A DNA stretch of 64,000 nt, taken from NCBI GenBank assembly GCA_963580455.1, contig OY756972.1, forward strand, positions 8,075,001 through 8,139,000. Direction: 5' to 3'. The notes beneath the pieces are model-generated. The model was not told the origin of the DNA. It worked only from the letters and a program-made list of their open reading frames with translations, and ran no database searches. The position numbers and the translations under genes were made by a program. The stretch is from Euonymus europaeus. Its lineage: Eukaryota > Streptophyta > Magnoliopsida > Celastrales > Celastraceae. Below are positions 23,710 through 35,467 of the stretch, in pieces. Positions within the stretch are counted from its first letter, which is position 1; each line of letters begins with the position of its first letter.

Positions 23710-25490
23710 GTGGAAAAAAGGGATACAAAAGGATCAATATTAAAAATATGTTAGGAATTGAAATAAAAATCTCCACCACAATTATAGAAAGTCATAGAGC
23801 CGAACTTAATTTTTAGAAAGAAAATAAAAGAAAACAAAATGGATAGAGAAGCATCAACAATTCAACATTACTAATAATTAACTTTAGCACACTTTGAAGA
23901 CGATATCGAATTGAGAATTCAAGCAAAAGAAGCAAAAAATATTTAGACCATCAAATAGCAAACTAACCTTGGAGTAGCAAAAGATGGAAGGACCTTGAGC
24001 TAATTCAAACCACAAAATGTTGAGCTCTATTACACGAAAAAAGTCGATAGTTATACCTGATTGTCAATCCGGAAGAGAGAAAGTGGATGGGAGGCAGAAA
24101 TGGGGGAGTCATACAAAGGGGAGGCGGATAGAGGAGGAACAATAAGGGGAGACAAATCGAGAACGGCACATGAAATTGCCTAGGGTTTCATCAAAGTGAA
24201 ACTGAGGGGCAATAGTGTCATTGACACGAATCGGTCCATTGAGCGCCACATTTTCCCTCAGTTTTTAGGAGAAATTTTTCTATGAGACCGCCTTAATTTT
24301 ACTTCCAAAAAATCCCGTATAATTTTACCACCCCCTCCTTCTGAAACACCCTCCTTCTTTAGATTCCATCCATTTTATCCTCAAATTTTTATTCCCTCAT
24401 TTGCCCCTTTCCTAAACAATGTGTGTGTAAATATATATATATATATATATATATATACAAACCTAGGGTCTCATAAATACACCACAACCATCCAATTAGG
24501 ATTGAAGAGAGAGAGTTTGCAATCAATATATTTTATCATATTTAATAAAAAAATAAATTGAAGTCAATCAACCAATACATAAAAATATGGTTAGCACATT
24601 TAGTAAAAAATAAAATAATAATTAAGTTGTAATATTGAAAACTTCAAGAGCCACAAGCACTTAAATATTTTACAATTCAATTTATGGTTGTCATATTTAA
24701 TTAAAAATAACTAAAAATTGGGATCAATATTGAAAACTCTAAGAGTCACATAGGCTTATAATTGATATGACTGAATGACTCTGTGTATATTTTCATCTTA
24801 CTCCATTCATTTTTCATTTTCTTTTATTTAACTATTACACTTATGTGTTAAGTTCATATGTGTATTTTACTTTATATAGGCCTAACATGGTGAAATATAT
24901 GAATAAGAGACTATCTTTGGTGGACAAAAGAGCCAAAATATAGAGCTTCAAAAGCAACTCCTTTGATCTAATATACATGAACATTAGTTAAGGTAGATCA
25001 TAGTGATTCATAATTATTTATGGTTACCTATCAATCTCTTTGATTCGATTTCATGTATACACCTAATAAATGAGAAAAAGAAGCAATATGTAATTTATTT
25101 ATTATCGATTTTTAAAAACATAAATTCTATAGTAATAAGTTCAATGTTTATTAAATAATCTACGTACTATAAATTAATTAATTTAAACCACACAACTCTA
25201 TTACGCCGCATGAAGCGCATGACAAATACCTAGTATCTATCTAAATCTATACCTCATATTAACATGGAATCACTCAAATCACAAACAAGCTAAATCAGGC
25301 CTCCACGTCATCAAAAGTATCTTATGGTTATTTGACAGCTGAAATATCCTTTCAATTAATTATAAATAAATGGAAAAGGAAAAAAAAAAAGGACGAGACG
25401 CTTCTACTCCTCAGACGAAAGAACAGTAGCACTTAATCGATTCATTATCGTGTGATTCCTTTACACTTCCTCCTTTGCTGCATGTTTATG
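23710..25490. other. Unassigned AT-rich region
   Basis: No gene recognised. It contains an AT dinucleotide array (24430-24458) and a C-rich stretch at about 24300-24410 that resembles the arms of the candidate MITE at 9199, too weakly to call. Confidence 0.4.
24430..24458. repeat. (AT)n microsatellite
   Basis: About 14 uninterrupted AT units following GTGTGTGTAA. Confidence 0.85.
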
Positions 25491-25785
25491 CTATTCATTT
25501 ACATGGGTTAGTCGGTTCTTCTTCTTCCAATGCATTTTCCCTAGATAGAAGCTATCGGCTGCCAAGAAAGTGAGGTAATCGTAGATGGAGTCAAATGATT
25601 TCTCGGCAATATCCTTCCCCGCTCTTTGACAGGGTTCCAATTCCATTTTTATTTGGATATAGGCTTGATTCGTCTGCAATTTTTCACTGGTATCATCGTC
25701 ATTCATATCGTCGGCCAATCCGACAAAGTTTGAGATTTTCTTGCCATCATTGAAAATGGACAGGCACCATTGTTTACCCCATGCC
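25491..25785 (-). pseudogene. Candidate exon or gene fragment, unidentified
   Basis: On the minus strand, sequence up to 25786 ends in ATACGAATCTTGTAG, a plausible splice acceptor. After it one frame stays open for 98 codons (AWGKQWCLSIFNDGKKISNF, later AEKSFDSIYDYLTFLAADSF, WKKKNR) to a TAG at 25491. The soluble, amphipathic composition looks like real coding sequence. An open minus-strand frame lies upstream (26066-25785), but I cannot tell whether it is intron or coding. I do not recognise the family. Confidence 0.4.
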
Positions 25786-26630
25786 TACAAGATTCGTATA
25801 AATATAAATCCATAGTTAGGTGCTATGACATTGCGAAACTCTTGCAAAATTATGTGATTAATTTTCCTCCAATTTTGCAATTGTAAGAAAGAATAATGTT
25901 TTACCCCTTTCAATCGTGTCCTAAATATCTCCATTACATTGTTGGGTGAATTTTTCAAATGTTTAAAATTTATAACACAGTTTACTTCATTGTTGGTTCT
26001 GTATCTCTCTTTTGCATGAATTCGCTTATTCAAATAGTTCAAATTTCTCTGTTCAAAGATTATCATAGTATTTGGTAGTTAGGTTCCGTTTTGATCTTAA
26101 TTCTTGCACATTTTATCATGTCAACTCATGGAGGAAGTCATATTGTAGGAGGTTGGACGTAGCCATGCCCAAAGTGTTGGGTTTTCAACAAACAAATTTG
26201 TAACAACCCCCATCATGAGAAATTGGATACTCTAGCGTGATGGGATGAGGATTGGTTAAAAATTTACTTAGCATTGCATACTATTGCTCTCTTTCTTATG
26301 AATATTACTATATTTTTGGAGAGTTAGTTATCCTACTTTTCTTGAGATATTCGATCAATTAACCTTTGGGGTTTTCTTTTACTGACCTTCTCCTAAACTG
26401 ATGGAAAATTTTCAACTAGTTTAAAAGAAAGGGAGCTTTCTTTCTCAATATAAGGTGCATTCAGCTGAGTATGAACCTATAATTGTGTTTCAACTTTTAG
26501 ATGACAATATTTTTTGAATTTGTTTATTGTGTATATGTTTTGTTGGGATTAGGTCTCCTTATTTTTTTCACAACAGTTTTACCCATTTTTTGATGGCCTA
26601 GACTCAAAAAATCTTCAACCTCTCTCACCG
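25786..26630. other. Unassigned, left flank of the CACTA element
   Basis: Apart from the possible minus-strand frame above, nothing convincing. TGTAACAACCCCC at 26199 resembles an LTR start but no matching end was found. Confidence 0.35.
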
Positions 26631-27358
26631 ATTCACTACAAGAAATTCAACAATTGCCAACGGATTTTTCTATCGGCAATTTAAGGATTTCCGTCGGTAA
26701 AAAGTTTTACCGATGGAATTCCTAACAACAAAGTTTGTCGGTAAATAGATCGTAGCTGAGTCTTTGTCGATGTATTTTTGTTTCCGTCAGTAAATACCAA
26801 AAATTTAACGACCGTATTACGGTCAGTAATAAAAATTTAAAAAAATTTATTTTTTGAAATTTCGTCGGTATAATTAAAATTAATAATTATTAAAAACCAA
26901 AATCCGTTGGTATAATTAAAATTAATAATTATTAAAAATTCAAAATTTTTCGATAATTCGTCGGTATAATAAAAATTAATAATTATTTAAATTTTAAAAT
27001 CCATCGATATCATTTAAATTAATAATAATTGAAATTTTAAAATCCGTCGATAAGGAACAACTTTTTTCATAGATTAGATGGTAAAAATGTTAAAACAAAA
27101 CCTGTAAGTAAAAAAAACAAAAACCTTACAGAAAACAAACTCAAAAATCACTGAATATATCAAATGTAATAAATAGTTCATCCATAATATAGAATCAAAT
27201 AATATAATAAATAGTACATCCATAATATGGAATCAAATATAATAAAATATCATAATAATACAAGTGCAAATAGTGAGTAAATAAAAAGTGTATCAGCTGC
27301 CTCCTGTAGGCGGTGAAGGAGGATAGGGAAAATGAGAGGTATAAAAGTATGCCCGCAT

Positions 27359-28765
27359 CTATCGCTGCATCTCCTCCATCAGCTGACGCATCTCCTCCAT
27401 CTCCTGGCGCACCTCCTGGCGGATCGAATCTTGCATCTGCTGCCTCATCTCCTCTATTAGCTGTTGCAATTGGTCATCTTGCATCTTGGATTGTACAGAG
27501 GACCCACTCGTAGATGGGTAGAAGATAGATGCATGCGACCCAAAGCCGTATACCCTCCTCTTCTTCTCCCCACCGACTGCCTGATAATAAAGATTTCTCT
27601 CATCGATCGGGTGAGAGGAAGAAGATCCTGTCTCAAGCTGAGACAAAGATTGTCGAGTAGCCTTAATAGTCTCCTGTTAATAGACATAAAAGAATTACTA
27701 AGTTTTCAATAATTTTTGAAAATTTCTACAAGGTCTTCCCTATTTTTTGAATACAAACCCGACATGAAAACAATTGAAAAAATACTTCAAATAAATATAT
27801 TCACATCAATTCTCCGATTCATTCTCCAATCCATATATCCAGATATCCAGCATCAAACTCATACGTTCAGTAACCAAAAAAACTCTATTTTAGGCAATAG
27901 AAACTTACACATGAACTCCTCGAGCTCTATCATTGACAAAAGTCTGTCGGTCGTGACCCCTGATGTGTCGGTCGTGACCTCTTGACCTAGCTTAACTCTC
28001 TAAAAAATAATAGTCATAAAAATTTATCATATATGATTTTAAATAACGTAATGAAATCTAAATTTTTACTTACCATTCTTGAAGCATGTGTAGCATGCGT
28101 TACCGAATCGCCAATGTGTGTCGCACCCATGCGGCGATTGGCAGCATTCTGTTAGGCTTGCCGAACATACTCGGGCTCGCTCCAATCACGCTGCCATCTC
28201 GTCCACGAGTCCTCGAGAACAAAAAACGGCCTCTCACCACCCTTCAATTACTGGAGCATATCGCTATAGCAGTTGGCAGCCTTCTTCCCCCAGGCGATCT
28301 TCACTAATGCATCAATCGCCTCCTCCCATACAAAATATTTCTAAAACAAAAAATGGTGTTAGTTAATCAATATTAATTATATTAAGTAGTTCTTACATAA
28401 TTTAAGGGAATATTAGAAATAAGAATTAATAAAAGAAGTTCGATTACCTTAAATTTATTCCAGTAGAATTCCTTCACCTCTTCAGATATTTTCTTCCAAG
28501 ACGACCCATTCTCGCATATTCTCTCCCTATATATTTTTCGAATCCTCCTCAAACATTGCTCTGAAGGAAACAGCCTGAAAACAAAATTCCATGCAATTGG
28601 ACATGTTATTAACAAATCAATATATTTCAATTAGTCATACAATTAAGCATTACTTACTCCTCATTCTGAATGGTAATATGGCGTCGACGTTCCACGCCTT
28701 GCGTCGATGACGGACCTACACCAGTACCATCAATGGGAGTACCCATCGCTGGAGAACCACTACTG
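27359..28765 (-). pseudogene. CACTA second-gene transposase (Transposase_24/TNPA-like)
   Basis: Minus strand, in pieces probably separated by introns. About 28580-28450: RRIRKIYRERICENGSSWKK then EEVKEFYWNKF, the start of the Ptta/En/Spm domain. 28340-28076: KYFVWEEAIDALVKIAWGKK, then SWTRWQRDWSEPEYVRQA and ATHIGDSVTHATHASRM, with two stop codons. 27700-27359: ERNLYYQAVGGEKKRRVYGF and a glutamine- and methionine-rich coiled-coil tail (EEMRQQMQDSIRQEVRQEME). Proteins of this group bind subterminal repeats and assist TNP2. The stops make this copy defective. Confidence 0.8.
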
Positions 28766-29161
28766 TCGATAGGAGTACCCGTCACAAGAGTACCACTACT
28801 ATCAATGGGGGTATCGATCAGCGGCTGGGCATGCTACGATGATGGAGACAAAGTTGATGATAGGTCATGGAACTGCTATGATCTCTACCAGTGCTCGATG
28901 AGCTAGATCTCCCACCAGTGTAACCTCTAGAAACTCTATCTCTAGTCATCTATGAAATGGACAAACATTTCATATATTGTTTAATATACTAAAAGAGATC
29001 ATTTAAAGATATGAGAAAACTAACGTCTATTGCTATACTATATATAAATAAACAAAAACTCTCAACTAAACATATTACATAAATAAACAGAAACTCCCAA
29101 CTAAACGTATTACATAAATAAACAGAAACTCCCAACTAAACAAATTACAAAATAAATATTG

Positions 29162-30310
29162 CTAATTATTGTCTGAAACATAGTCTTCAAATTCTGACTC
29201 CACTTCATCCTCAACTTCTTCACTCGATCCTGAATTTAGTTTGTCCTCTTCTTCATCGTCCTCATCGAGCTATATTAAAGGTCCACTTGGATCATTTAGT
29301 GGACCGGAAAGCACATCTGCACTCATAAAAATCGGTTGCAATTTGGACTCCTCTTCTTGGAATGCTTCTGATGTCGTGGTATTGAAATTTTCTGTTGATT
29401 CCGGCATATCAACAATCGATCTAGCCTTTATTCTACAAACTGCCAACCAGTCACCCTTGTCATGCCTTAAGCTTCGATATGGTGCATAATACACTTGTTG
29501 GGCTTGCATAGCTAGAATGAACGGTTCATATTTGTTGAAACGATGTCTCTAATTAACCTCCATAAGATTACACTGATGAAGAACTTTTGTACCAACATTT
29601 AGCGTCGGGTCGAACCATTCACACTTGAGCAATACCGTTCTTTTGATTGGTAGCCTAGGATACTCCAAAATTAAGATTTCATCTAGCATACCGTATTAGT
29701 CATTGGATGGCTCACTGTAATTCGTCCCCTTAATGCAAACACCACTATTCACCATTGCCTTTTGTGACCCATGATTTCTTGTATGGATTTTTAAGCCGTT
29801 AACAAAATACACCGGTACTGACTTGGCATTTCTTAAAGGCCACTGAGATAGATCCTTGATGAATTGGTCTGAAATGTCAATCAAGGGATCATTTGCCTAG
29901 AACATAAACACAAGAAAAGTCATCGTTAGACATATCATTTAAAAAAAAGTTTGGAGTTTTATATTATGAAGAACTTACGTATCGCCTAAACCAAAATGCA
30001 AATTCGTTCTCCAAAGCCGCATCTACTAAAGCCTCACTCACAACACCCATACTTCGTACATTTTCACAAAATATCCTGGGAAATATGAACATGCACATTT
30101 ATAGTAGTATTAAACATCCACAGTTTCATTGAAAACTCTTTAAATTATGGCATAACCACTTACTCGATATATTGCTCAACTTTTTGGCAATTAAGAAGTA
30201 TGTACGTTTGAGCTACCAATAACTCTCATTCATTAAGTGGTCTAATTTTTTCTTCCCATAAGGTCTACCATGATGGGAAAATATAGCCAAATTTCCTTCC
30301 ATAGTAAGTC
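29162..30310 (-). pseudogene. CACTA transposase TNP2, C-terminal part
   Basis: Minus strand. Around 30300-30165: IRPLNE, then LLVAQTYILLNCQKVEQYIE followed by a GT splice donor, from the DUF4218 region. About 30060-29970: ENVRSMGVVSEALVDAALEN. 29884-29162: the DUF4216 region, including VPVYFVNGLKIHTRNHGSQ, KRTVLLKCEWFDPTLNVGTK and AMQAQQVYYAPYRSLRHDKG, and an acidic tail. A few stops break the frame. The N-terminal Transposase_21 domain with the presumed active site is missing. Confidence 0.8.
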
Positions 30311-30985
30311 CTTCACCACCATCATCATTCCTGGTTTGCTCCAAATTTTTTTGCCTATCTCTCTCTTTTGTGCTCTGACCCCCTAAATCAACATGCTTTC
30401 GATTTGACGGATCGCCAAAATTGATGAAAGAAGAGCAGCGTGATGAAAACTCGATGAACAGATGGAAGAAGAAGCTGTCGGAGTTAGGTTTGTCCCTGGT
30501 AGTAAGGTTTGTCTGTGTGCGGGAGTGAGGTATGTTTATGGGAGTTAGGTCTTAGGGTTTTTTCATTTGAGATTGACTTAGTCTTTTTTTTTTAAAACCT
30601 AAAACCTTACCAAAAAAATTAAATCTTTTACCGACGGATAATTCCGTTGGTAAATAATTTAGTAAATGAAATATTTACGTAATTGAAATATTTACTGACC
30701 GAAAATAATTCCGTCAATAAATTCAATAATTACCGACGGAAAATAAATCCATTAGTAATTACTGCCAGCAAAATGGTTGGTAAGTCCTCGGTATATTTTG
30801 GCACTAAAATGACACTAAAATATACCGGCGAATTAGTTCCGTCATTAAATTAACCATCGGTATACGATCGGTAAACCATCGGTAAAGGAGAAAATTGTTT
30901 TTGGTGGGTATTCCGTCGATAAATTCCGACGAACATATTCCATCGGTAAAATCCGTCGATAATCACTCATTTTCTTGTTGTGATT

Positions 30986-31300
30986 GTCACAAATCCTTAT
31001 TACCAACTCTTTTTTTTTTTAATAAAAGAGGACTACCCATCTTTTATTTCCCACGATTAAAAGTCAATTTAAAAGAAGAAAGATCAAACAACAAAATTGA
31101 CATGTGACTGATGAGTGGTGAAATTAAATGGCTTTCTTGATGACATCAAAAATTAGAATGACCAAAATCTTCTCAAGTTTTTGGGTTTGGTAATTTACCA
31201 TCACTTGGTTACTTGAACAATGTAAGCATAATTTTTTGTGAATGTTTTGTGTTTATTTTAATGTGTATTTGACAATGGCAAACATCACTTGCTGTATCAG
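30986..31300. other. Spacer between the CACTA element and the gene fragments
   Basis: AT-rich; a TTTGACAATGG..TGTATCAG tract leads into the acceptor at 31300. Nothing else seen. Confidence 0.35.
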
Positions 31301-31762
31301 GCTTTAAATATTCCTGGAGGTAAGGTTAAATTCAGCTCTCTAATGATGTTCATTTCTAAGTCTAGCGAAAACAAGATGTCCTGTTATAGAATTGTTGATG
31401 AAAATAGAAAACTCATCTTTGACAGTAACTATGAACAAATGTATCAACATCTGTTGCAACAAAATTACTATCTTCAATTAAAAATAATCACAAATCAAAA
31501 TGCCAGTAAATTATTACTACTGAAAGTAAATTTTTGAGTGGTTTTAAATTCACTTGAGTATTTTATTTATTAGCTTACATAGGAATTAGTGGTAATATAT
31601 GTATGGTAGCATGATCACACAATCACACTTCAGTTACGGAAGCTATAATTTATGAAGCACAAATACAATGAAGGATTTCTTCTTATGTTACCTCACTTAG
31701 TGAAGAAGAAAACAACATTGCATCAGCAGCTACACTTACTCCAAATGATGTTGTCTTGCCTC
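31301..31762 (+). pseudogene. Fragment of branched-chain 2-oxoacid dehydrogenase E1-alpha
   Basis: Two exon-like pieces. From 31301, just after TGCTGTATCAG, a frame reads ALNIPGGKVKFSSLMMFISK, then ENKMSCYRIVDENRKLIFDS, matching the N-terminal part of the mature plant mitochondrial E1-alpha (PGGKV..F, CYR.LD..G). From about 31648, YEAQIQ, a stop, then RISSYV, EEENNIASAATLTPNDVVLP matches the family's FYEAQRQGRIS..GEEA.N..SAAAL motif. E1-alpha decarboxylates branched-chain oxoacids using thiamine diphosphate. The cofactor-binding region and the remainder are absent, a TGA sits in the motif, and no mitochondrial presequence is seen. It is a captured or relic fragment. Confidence 0.75.
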
Positions 31763-32063
31763 ACGTATATCATCATTCACATATTTATTTTATGTATAAT
31801 TGTGATATAAAATTCTTCACAAGCCACTATCGACCTTGACTCGAAGAAAAGTGTTATGGCTCTTGGTGGCCCTTGGGAAGAAAGATTTTGATACCAGTAC
31901 CACATTTAAATGAGTTCTTGTAAAAGTAATTTAGTTCTTTTGTATACATGCAAAAAAGTTGGGACTATCTGCATGTGTAGTTGCAGGACACGTAATTTCC
32001 TAGAAAGCTGCATTCCGTGATTGCATTATGCTGGCTATTTGGAAATTTGTTTAACTATTAGAG

Positions 32064-32394
32064 GGCTTACAAAGGGAATGACAAGGTGCGCTTCTTTCCA
32101 TTATTTTCTTGTCATATACATTTTTTACGATTTATATGATGGTATGATTCTTTCATATTTCATGCAGTTTTGGTTCTGATTGCTTTGTTGATTGATTTCA
32201 TGGGTAGATTCAATTACTCGCTGTTGTTAAATTCATAGCACATCTGATGAACTAGCAAGTTGCTGATGAGCTCATTGCTCTAGAAAATTAGAACTGCTTA
32301 CAATTTTGCTCGAGGAGCCTACTGATGCCAGTGTCGAGCTTTTGGTGGGTTTTCTCACTAAGTGTGGATCAATCCTACAAGACCAAAATAAAGG
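32064..32394 (+). pseudogene. Fragment of splicing factor CWC22 (MIF4G domain)
   Basis: Two exon-like pieces flank an intron-like gap. 32064-32086 reads RAYKGNDK ending AAG|GTGCGC, a splice donor. From 32210 the frame reads IQLLAVVKFIAHLMN, stop, QVADELIALE, a small disruption, then LLTILLEEPTDASVELLVGF and KCGSILQDQNK before AAAG|GTAATA. This matches the MIF4G helical repeats of CWC22 (AVKFIAHL.NQQVA.E.IALE, LLE.PTD.SVE), a spliceosome factor that also loads eIF4A3 in exon-junction complex assembly. The stops and frame change show it is not functional. It sits about 300 bases from an unrelated metabolic-gene fragment in the same orientation. Confidence 0.8.
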
Positions 32395-32605
32395 TAATAA
32401 TTAAAACAATGAGCCACACAACTAGCAAAAGTCATCCTAAAAAAGTCAACGATTACATGTGATAACATATTTTATATTTTTTTAACGCTTGTGAAATATC
32501 AAATATTTTGCATTCTTGCATGGTGTAAAAGAGCCATTAATATGTCTCTTTATTTAGAACCTACAATGACTTCAGCTATAAAAATTGATATTGTTCCCAC
32601 TACAT

Positions 32606-33503
32606 TGCTATTTGCACCATAATTTTACAGGCCCGATGGGCTGACTGGAGCCAAGAAAATGGGCTACAAGGTAATCAAAATGGATGGGCCACACATTATT
32701 AAAAGATGGACCAGTTTAATTGTAGTTTGTATGGACTAGACAGACGACATGAGATGAGCCATTAATTTACATATTACATGGACCTAATTTCAATAGTTAA
32801 GGAGGGAATAAGACTTGGTCTTAAGATTATCTAAAATTCAGGAAGTGAAGGTTATCTAAGTTAGTTACCTAGCTATTTTGGTGGAAACACTATCACACCT
32901 AAGCCAATTCATCATGGAGCACGAGTGATCATTTTCTTAGAGGTTCATGGCACCATTAAAGCACAGAAAACCACTATCTCAGCAGTTGGGGAAGTTGACG
33001 CACATATGAGGGAATTTCATATGGTTGCAGTCATGACAAACGTGGCAATTGATTCAAGATTTCTTAAGGGATATAAAAGCACGAAGAAGAGGAGAGAAGA
33101 TGGACACAAAACCAAATACACAAAAATTTAGCCCAACGACATTAATTTTTCTTTCAATCTCTCAAGCATACTTGCGCTCTAGCTTAAGTTCAGCTTTGCA
33201 AACACTTTTCTGTAATTACTTCAATCAGCAATGAAATATTACAGTTTGACATTTTGTTTGATCCAGGATCTAGTGAAGCATTTTCTAGTGGATCTAGAAT
33301 TCCTTGAGGAGTCGTAGTGAGATTACGAGTGACCCCTTCCCTCTTACAATCGTTTGACAAAAGTTAGATTTCAGTGCATTGACATTTATTTTCCATACTT
33401 TGAGACTGACTGCAAGTCTCTGGCACACTTGTACGCATCGTCTCGTCACTAAGGGATAGGATTGACCTTTTTGACAGATTGTAGCCAAATAGAGTCAGCA
33501 ACA
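32606..33503 (+). repeat. 5' LTR of the Tat element
   Basis: About 898 bp. It ends AGTCAGCAACA before the primer site; bases 32612-33010 align with 51395-51795. GATATAAAAGCACG at 33069 is a good TATA region. The exact first base is uncertain by a few positions. Confidence 0.8.
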
Positions 33504-33507
33504 TTTT

Positions 33508-33525
33508 TGGGACACCCGGTGGGAC
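33508..33525 (+). promoter_or_regulatory. Tat primer-binding site, degenerate
   Basis: TGGGACACCCGGTGGGAC, five bases after the LTR, resembles the TGGCGCCCACCGTGGGGC site typical of Tat/Ogre elements. Confidence 0.6.
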
Positions 33526-33535
33526 TCACTGGTTC

Positions 33536-35462
33536 TTGTCAGACATACCGCCCAAAACTCGGAGATTTGATAAGGAAATTGTAGCGGGAAGTGAACTTCC
33601 TGAGGGAGATCCTACAACAATAGGGCTCATTCAATCACCACCATCGCAAGAGGTGTTGGTTTCACAAAGTTCATCACCAAGGGAGCAAGCCACTCAGAGT
33701 AGGCCATCCAGTCCAGTACCATTCAAGCCGAACGATGTGTTGGACACCTGACTTAAAGAGTTTCAAACTGAGATTGTGCTCCCACTACAAATTGCACTCC
33801 AGAATGCAATACAGACTGTCATGCATTCGCTCTCGACAAGAGAAGATGAGTCAGGAGTGCAAGGTTCTGTTGAAGGGAAAAATCAAACTGAATAGGTTAG
33901 ATATGCTCCACCCCATAGAAAGGAAGAGAGTATTCCAGTCAAGACCGGTATTGGACGTTCACCAGCCCCAAAAGTTTAGTCCCGGGTCTTTGCTCACACC
34001 AATCAAGCTAATTCTTCAACAACTTATTACCAGAATGAGGTACCTAATGTCAACCATCAGGGAGGCACATCCCGAGTTCCTGGATTCACTATCTAAGAGA
34101 ATCTCGCTGGCCAGATTCCAGCTGTATATATGGATGCAACCAGGAATGTTGTTCAGGAACTCTATGGACCTGGACTCAGTTAGGTTGGTCGTCCTAAATA
34201 TCACAAACCATACATGGAGTTCATTGATTGGGAGAATCCTTATTCTCGAGGATTTAGAGTTCCAGAATTCACACTATTTTCTAGAGAGGAGATGCAGTTC
34301 ACTGTTGAGCATGTTAGGTGTTTTACCGTCCAGTGTGGTGAGTTGGCTAATTATGATCACTTCAGACTGTGTCTAGTCCCCAATTCATTCACAGGACCAG
34401 CATTCACTTTGTTCTCAACATTACCGTGGAACTCTGCAGGTTCATGGAGAGAAATGGAGCAAATCTTTCATACACAATTCTTTAGATCTAAGTCAGAAGT
34501 TTGGATTTTTGAACTATCTGGGCTGTCACAAAGATCTAGAGAAAGTTTTGACGCATTCTTGACCAGATTCAAGAAGATGAGGAACATATGCAAAATATTC
34601 CTTTCTAAAATTGAGTTTGTGAAAATGGCTTAACAATGTCTTGATATTGAGCTGCGCAAAAAGTTCCAAGATATGGAATTCTGAGACTTTTATGAACTAG
34701 CAGCAAAGGTGGCAGAATATGAAGACCTACTCAAAGAAGGAAAACCCGGTAGAGACTTATTAGCAGGAGGTACAACATGACGTGAAGACTGTAGAGATAG
34801 TCAAGAACGCAGGACCAGTCACGTGTCTATCACTTGCAAAGCCTAAAGATGAGACCAAGAAATCACTCAATAATGGCCCTGTTTACATTTTTGATACTGT
34901 GAAAATATAAGAGATCTTTGACTTCTTGCTTGCTAAAAAATTCTTGCCATTTTCTGCTGGTCACAAAATACCATCCAAAGATGAATTGAAAAACAACGAA
35001 TACTGTAAGTACCATGACCTCTAGACACATTGTACTATGAATTGTTGGGGTTTGCGTAACATGATTCATGAGAATATCAAGAAAGGAATCATCAGATTTC
35101 CTGACAAGGAAACCATGTTGATAGAGAAAGACTCATTTCCTCTAGTGACTACAATCAATGTGATCAAGGTTGATCTTAGGAGTCTGCTAAATAGGAGACG
35201 CTACGAACAGGAGACCCATCAGACTAGAGTGCAGAAGTTTGAATGGAGACAAAAAATCCTTGATGGTATCAACGGACCATAAAGACAAAATTAGCGACCA
35301 AGAGTTATCAACAATTACAAGAGATAGAGGTATGTATTTCCTTACCCAGTACACTATGATCAGAAATGGCATATAGTGCAGGCTCGAAAGTTCCCTCTGC
35401 CGCTAACACAGACTCAGAAACGATGGCTGAAAAGACAAAATTTGGCGGCTAAGTACAGGGAG
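33536..35462 (+). pseudogene. Tat gag, broken
   Basis: A proline- and serine-rich N-terminus starts at 33536 (MSDIPPKTRRFDKEIVAGSE), with frame changes and stops up to 34210. A well-kept capsid-type stretch follows (34214-34633): RGFRVPEFTLFSREEMQFTV, NSFTGPAFTLFSTLP and GLSQRSRESFDAFLTRFKKM. After more breaks come AAKVAEYEDLLKE and the Cys/His motif CKYHDL..HCTMNCWGL near 35007-35048, a variant of the CxxH..HxxxxC block seen in Tat gag proteins, and IKKGIIRFPDKE. The frame continues to 35462, where the Athila element interrupts it; it resumes at 43931. Confidence 0.8.
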
Positions 35463-35467
35463 AGGGA

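Larger units (their letters stand above)
26634..30982 (-). mobile_element. CACTA (En/Spm) DNA transposon, internally reduced
   Basis: 4349 bp. The left end is CACTACAAGAAATT and the right end, reverse complemented, CACAACAAGAAAATG. Both are flanked by the 3-bp duplication ATT (26631-26633 and 30983-30985), the superfamily's size. Both subterminal zones (26660-27060, 30620-30970) are packed with degenerate copies of CCGTCGGTAA, the usual transposase-binding repeats. Two minus-strand coding remnants lie in canonical CACTA order: TNP2-type first, then a TNPA/Transposase_24-type gene. The N-terminal two-thirds of TNP2, including its catalytic part, is missing, so the element depends on a helper. 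Confidence 0.92.

Noticed and set aside
26199..26212. TGTAACAACCCCC resembling a gypsy LTR start
   Set aside because: No matching LTR end, primer site or second copy nearby, and only about 430 bases before the CACTA element.
26660..27060. Regularly repeated CCGTCGGTAA-like motifs resembling a CRISPR-like array
   Set aside because: They are degenerate subterminal repeats of the CACTA element, mirrored at its right end.
31830..31900. Stretch translating as TIDLDSKKSVMALGGPWEERF
   Set aside because: It looked coding but I could not tie it to either neighbouring gene fragment or to a family.
30986..32605. Helitron ends around the gene fragments
   Set aside because: I looked for a 5' TC and a 3' hairpin with CTRR. 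CTAG occurs near 32423 but without a convincing hairpin. Capture by a Helitron remains only a possibility.
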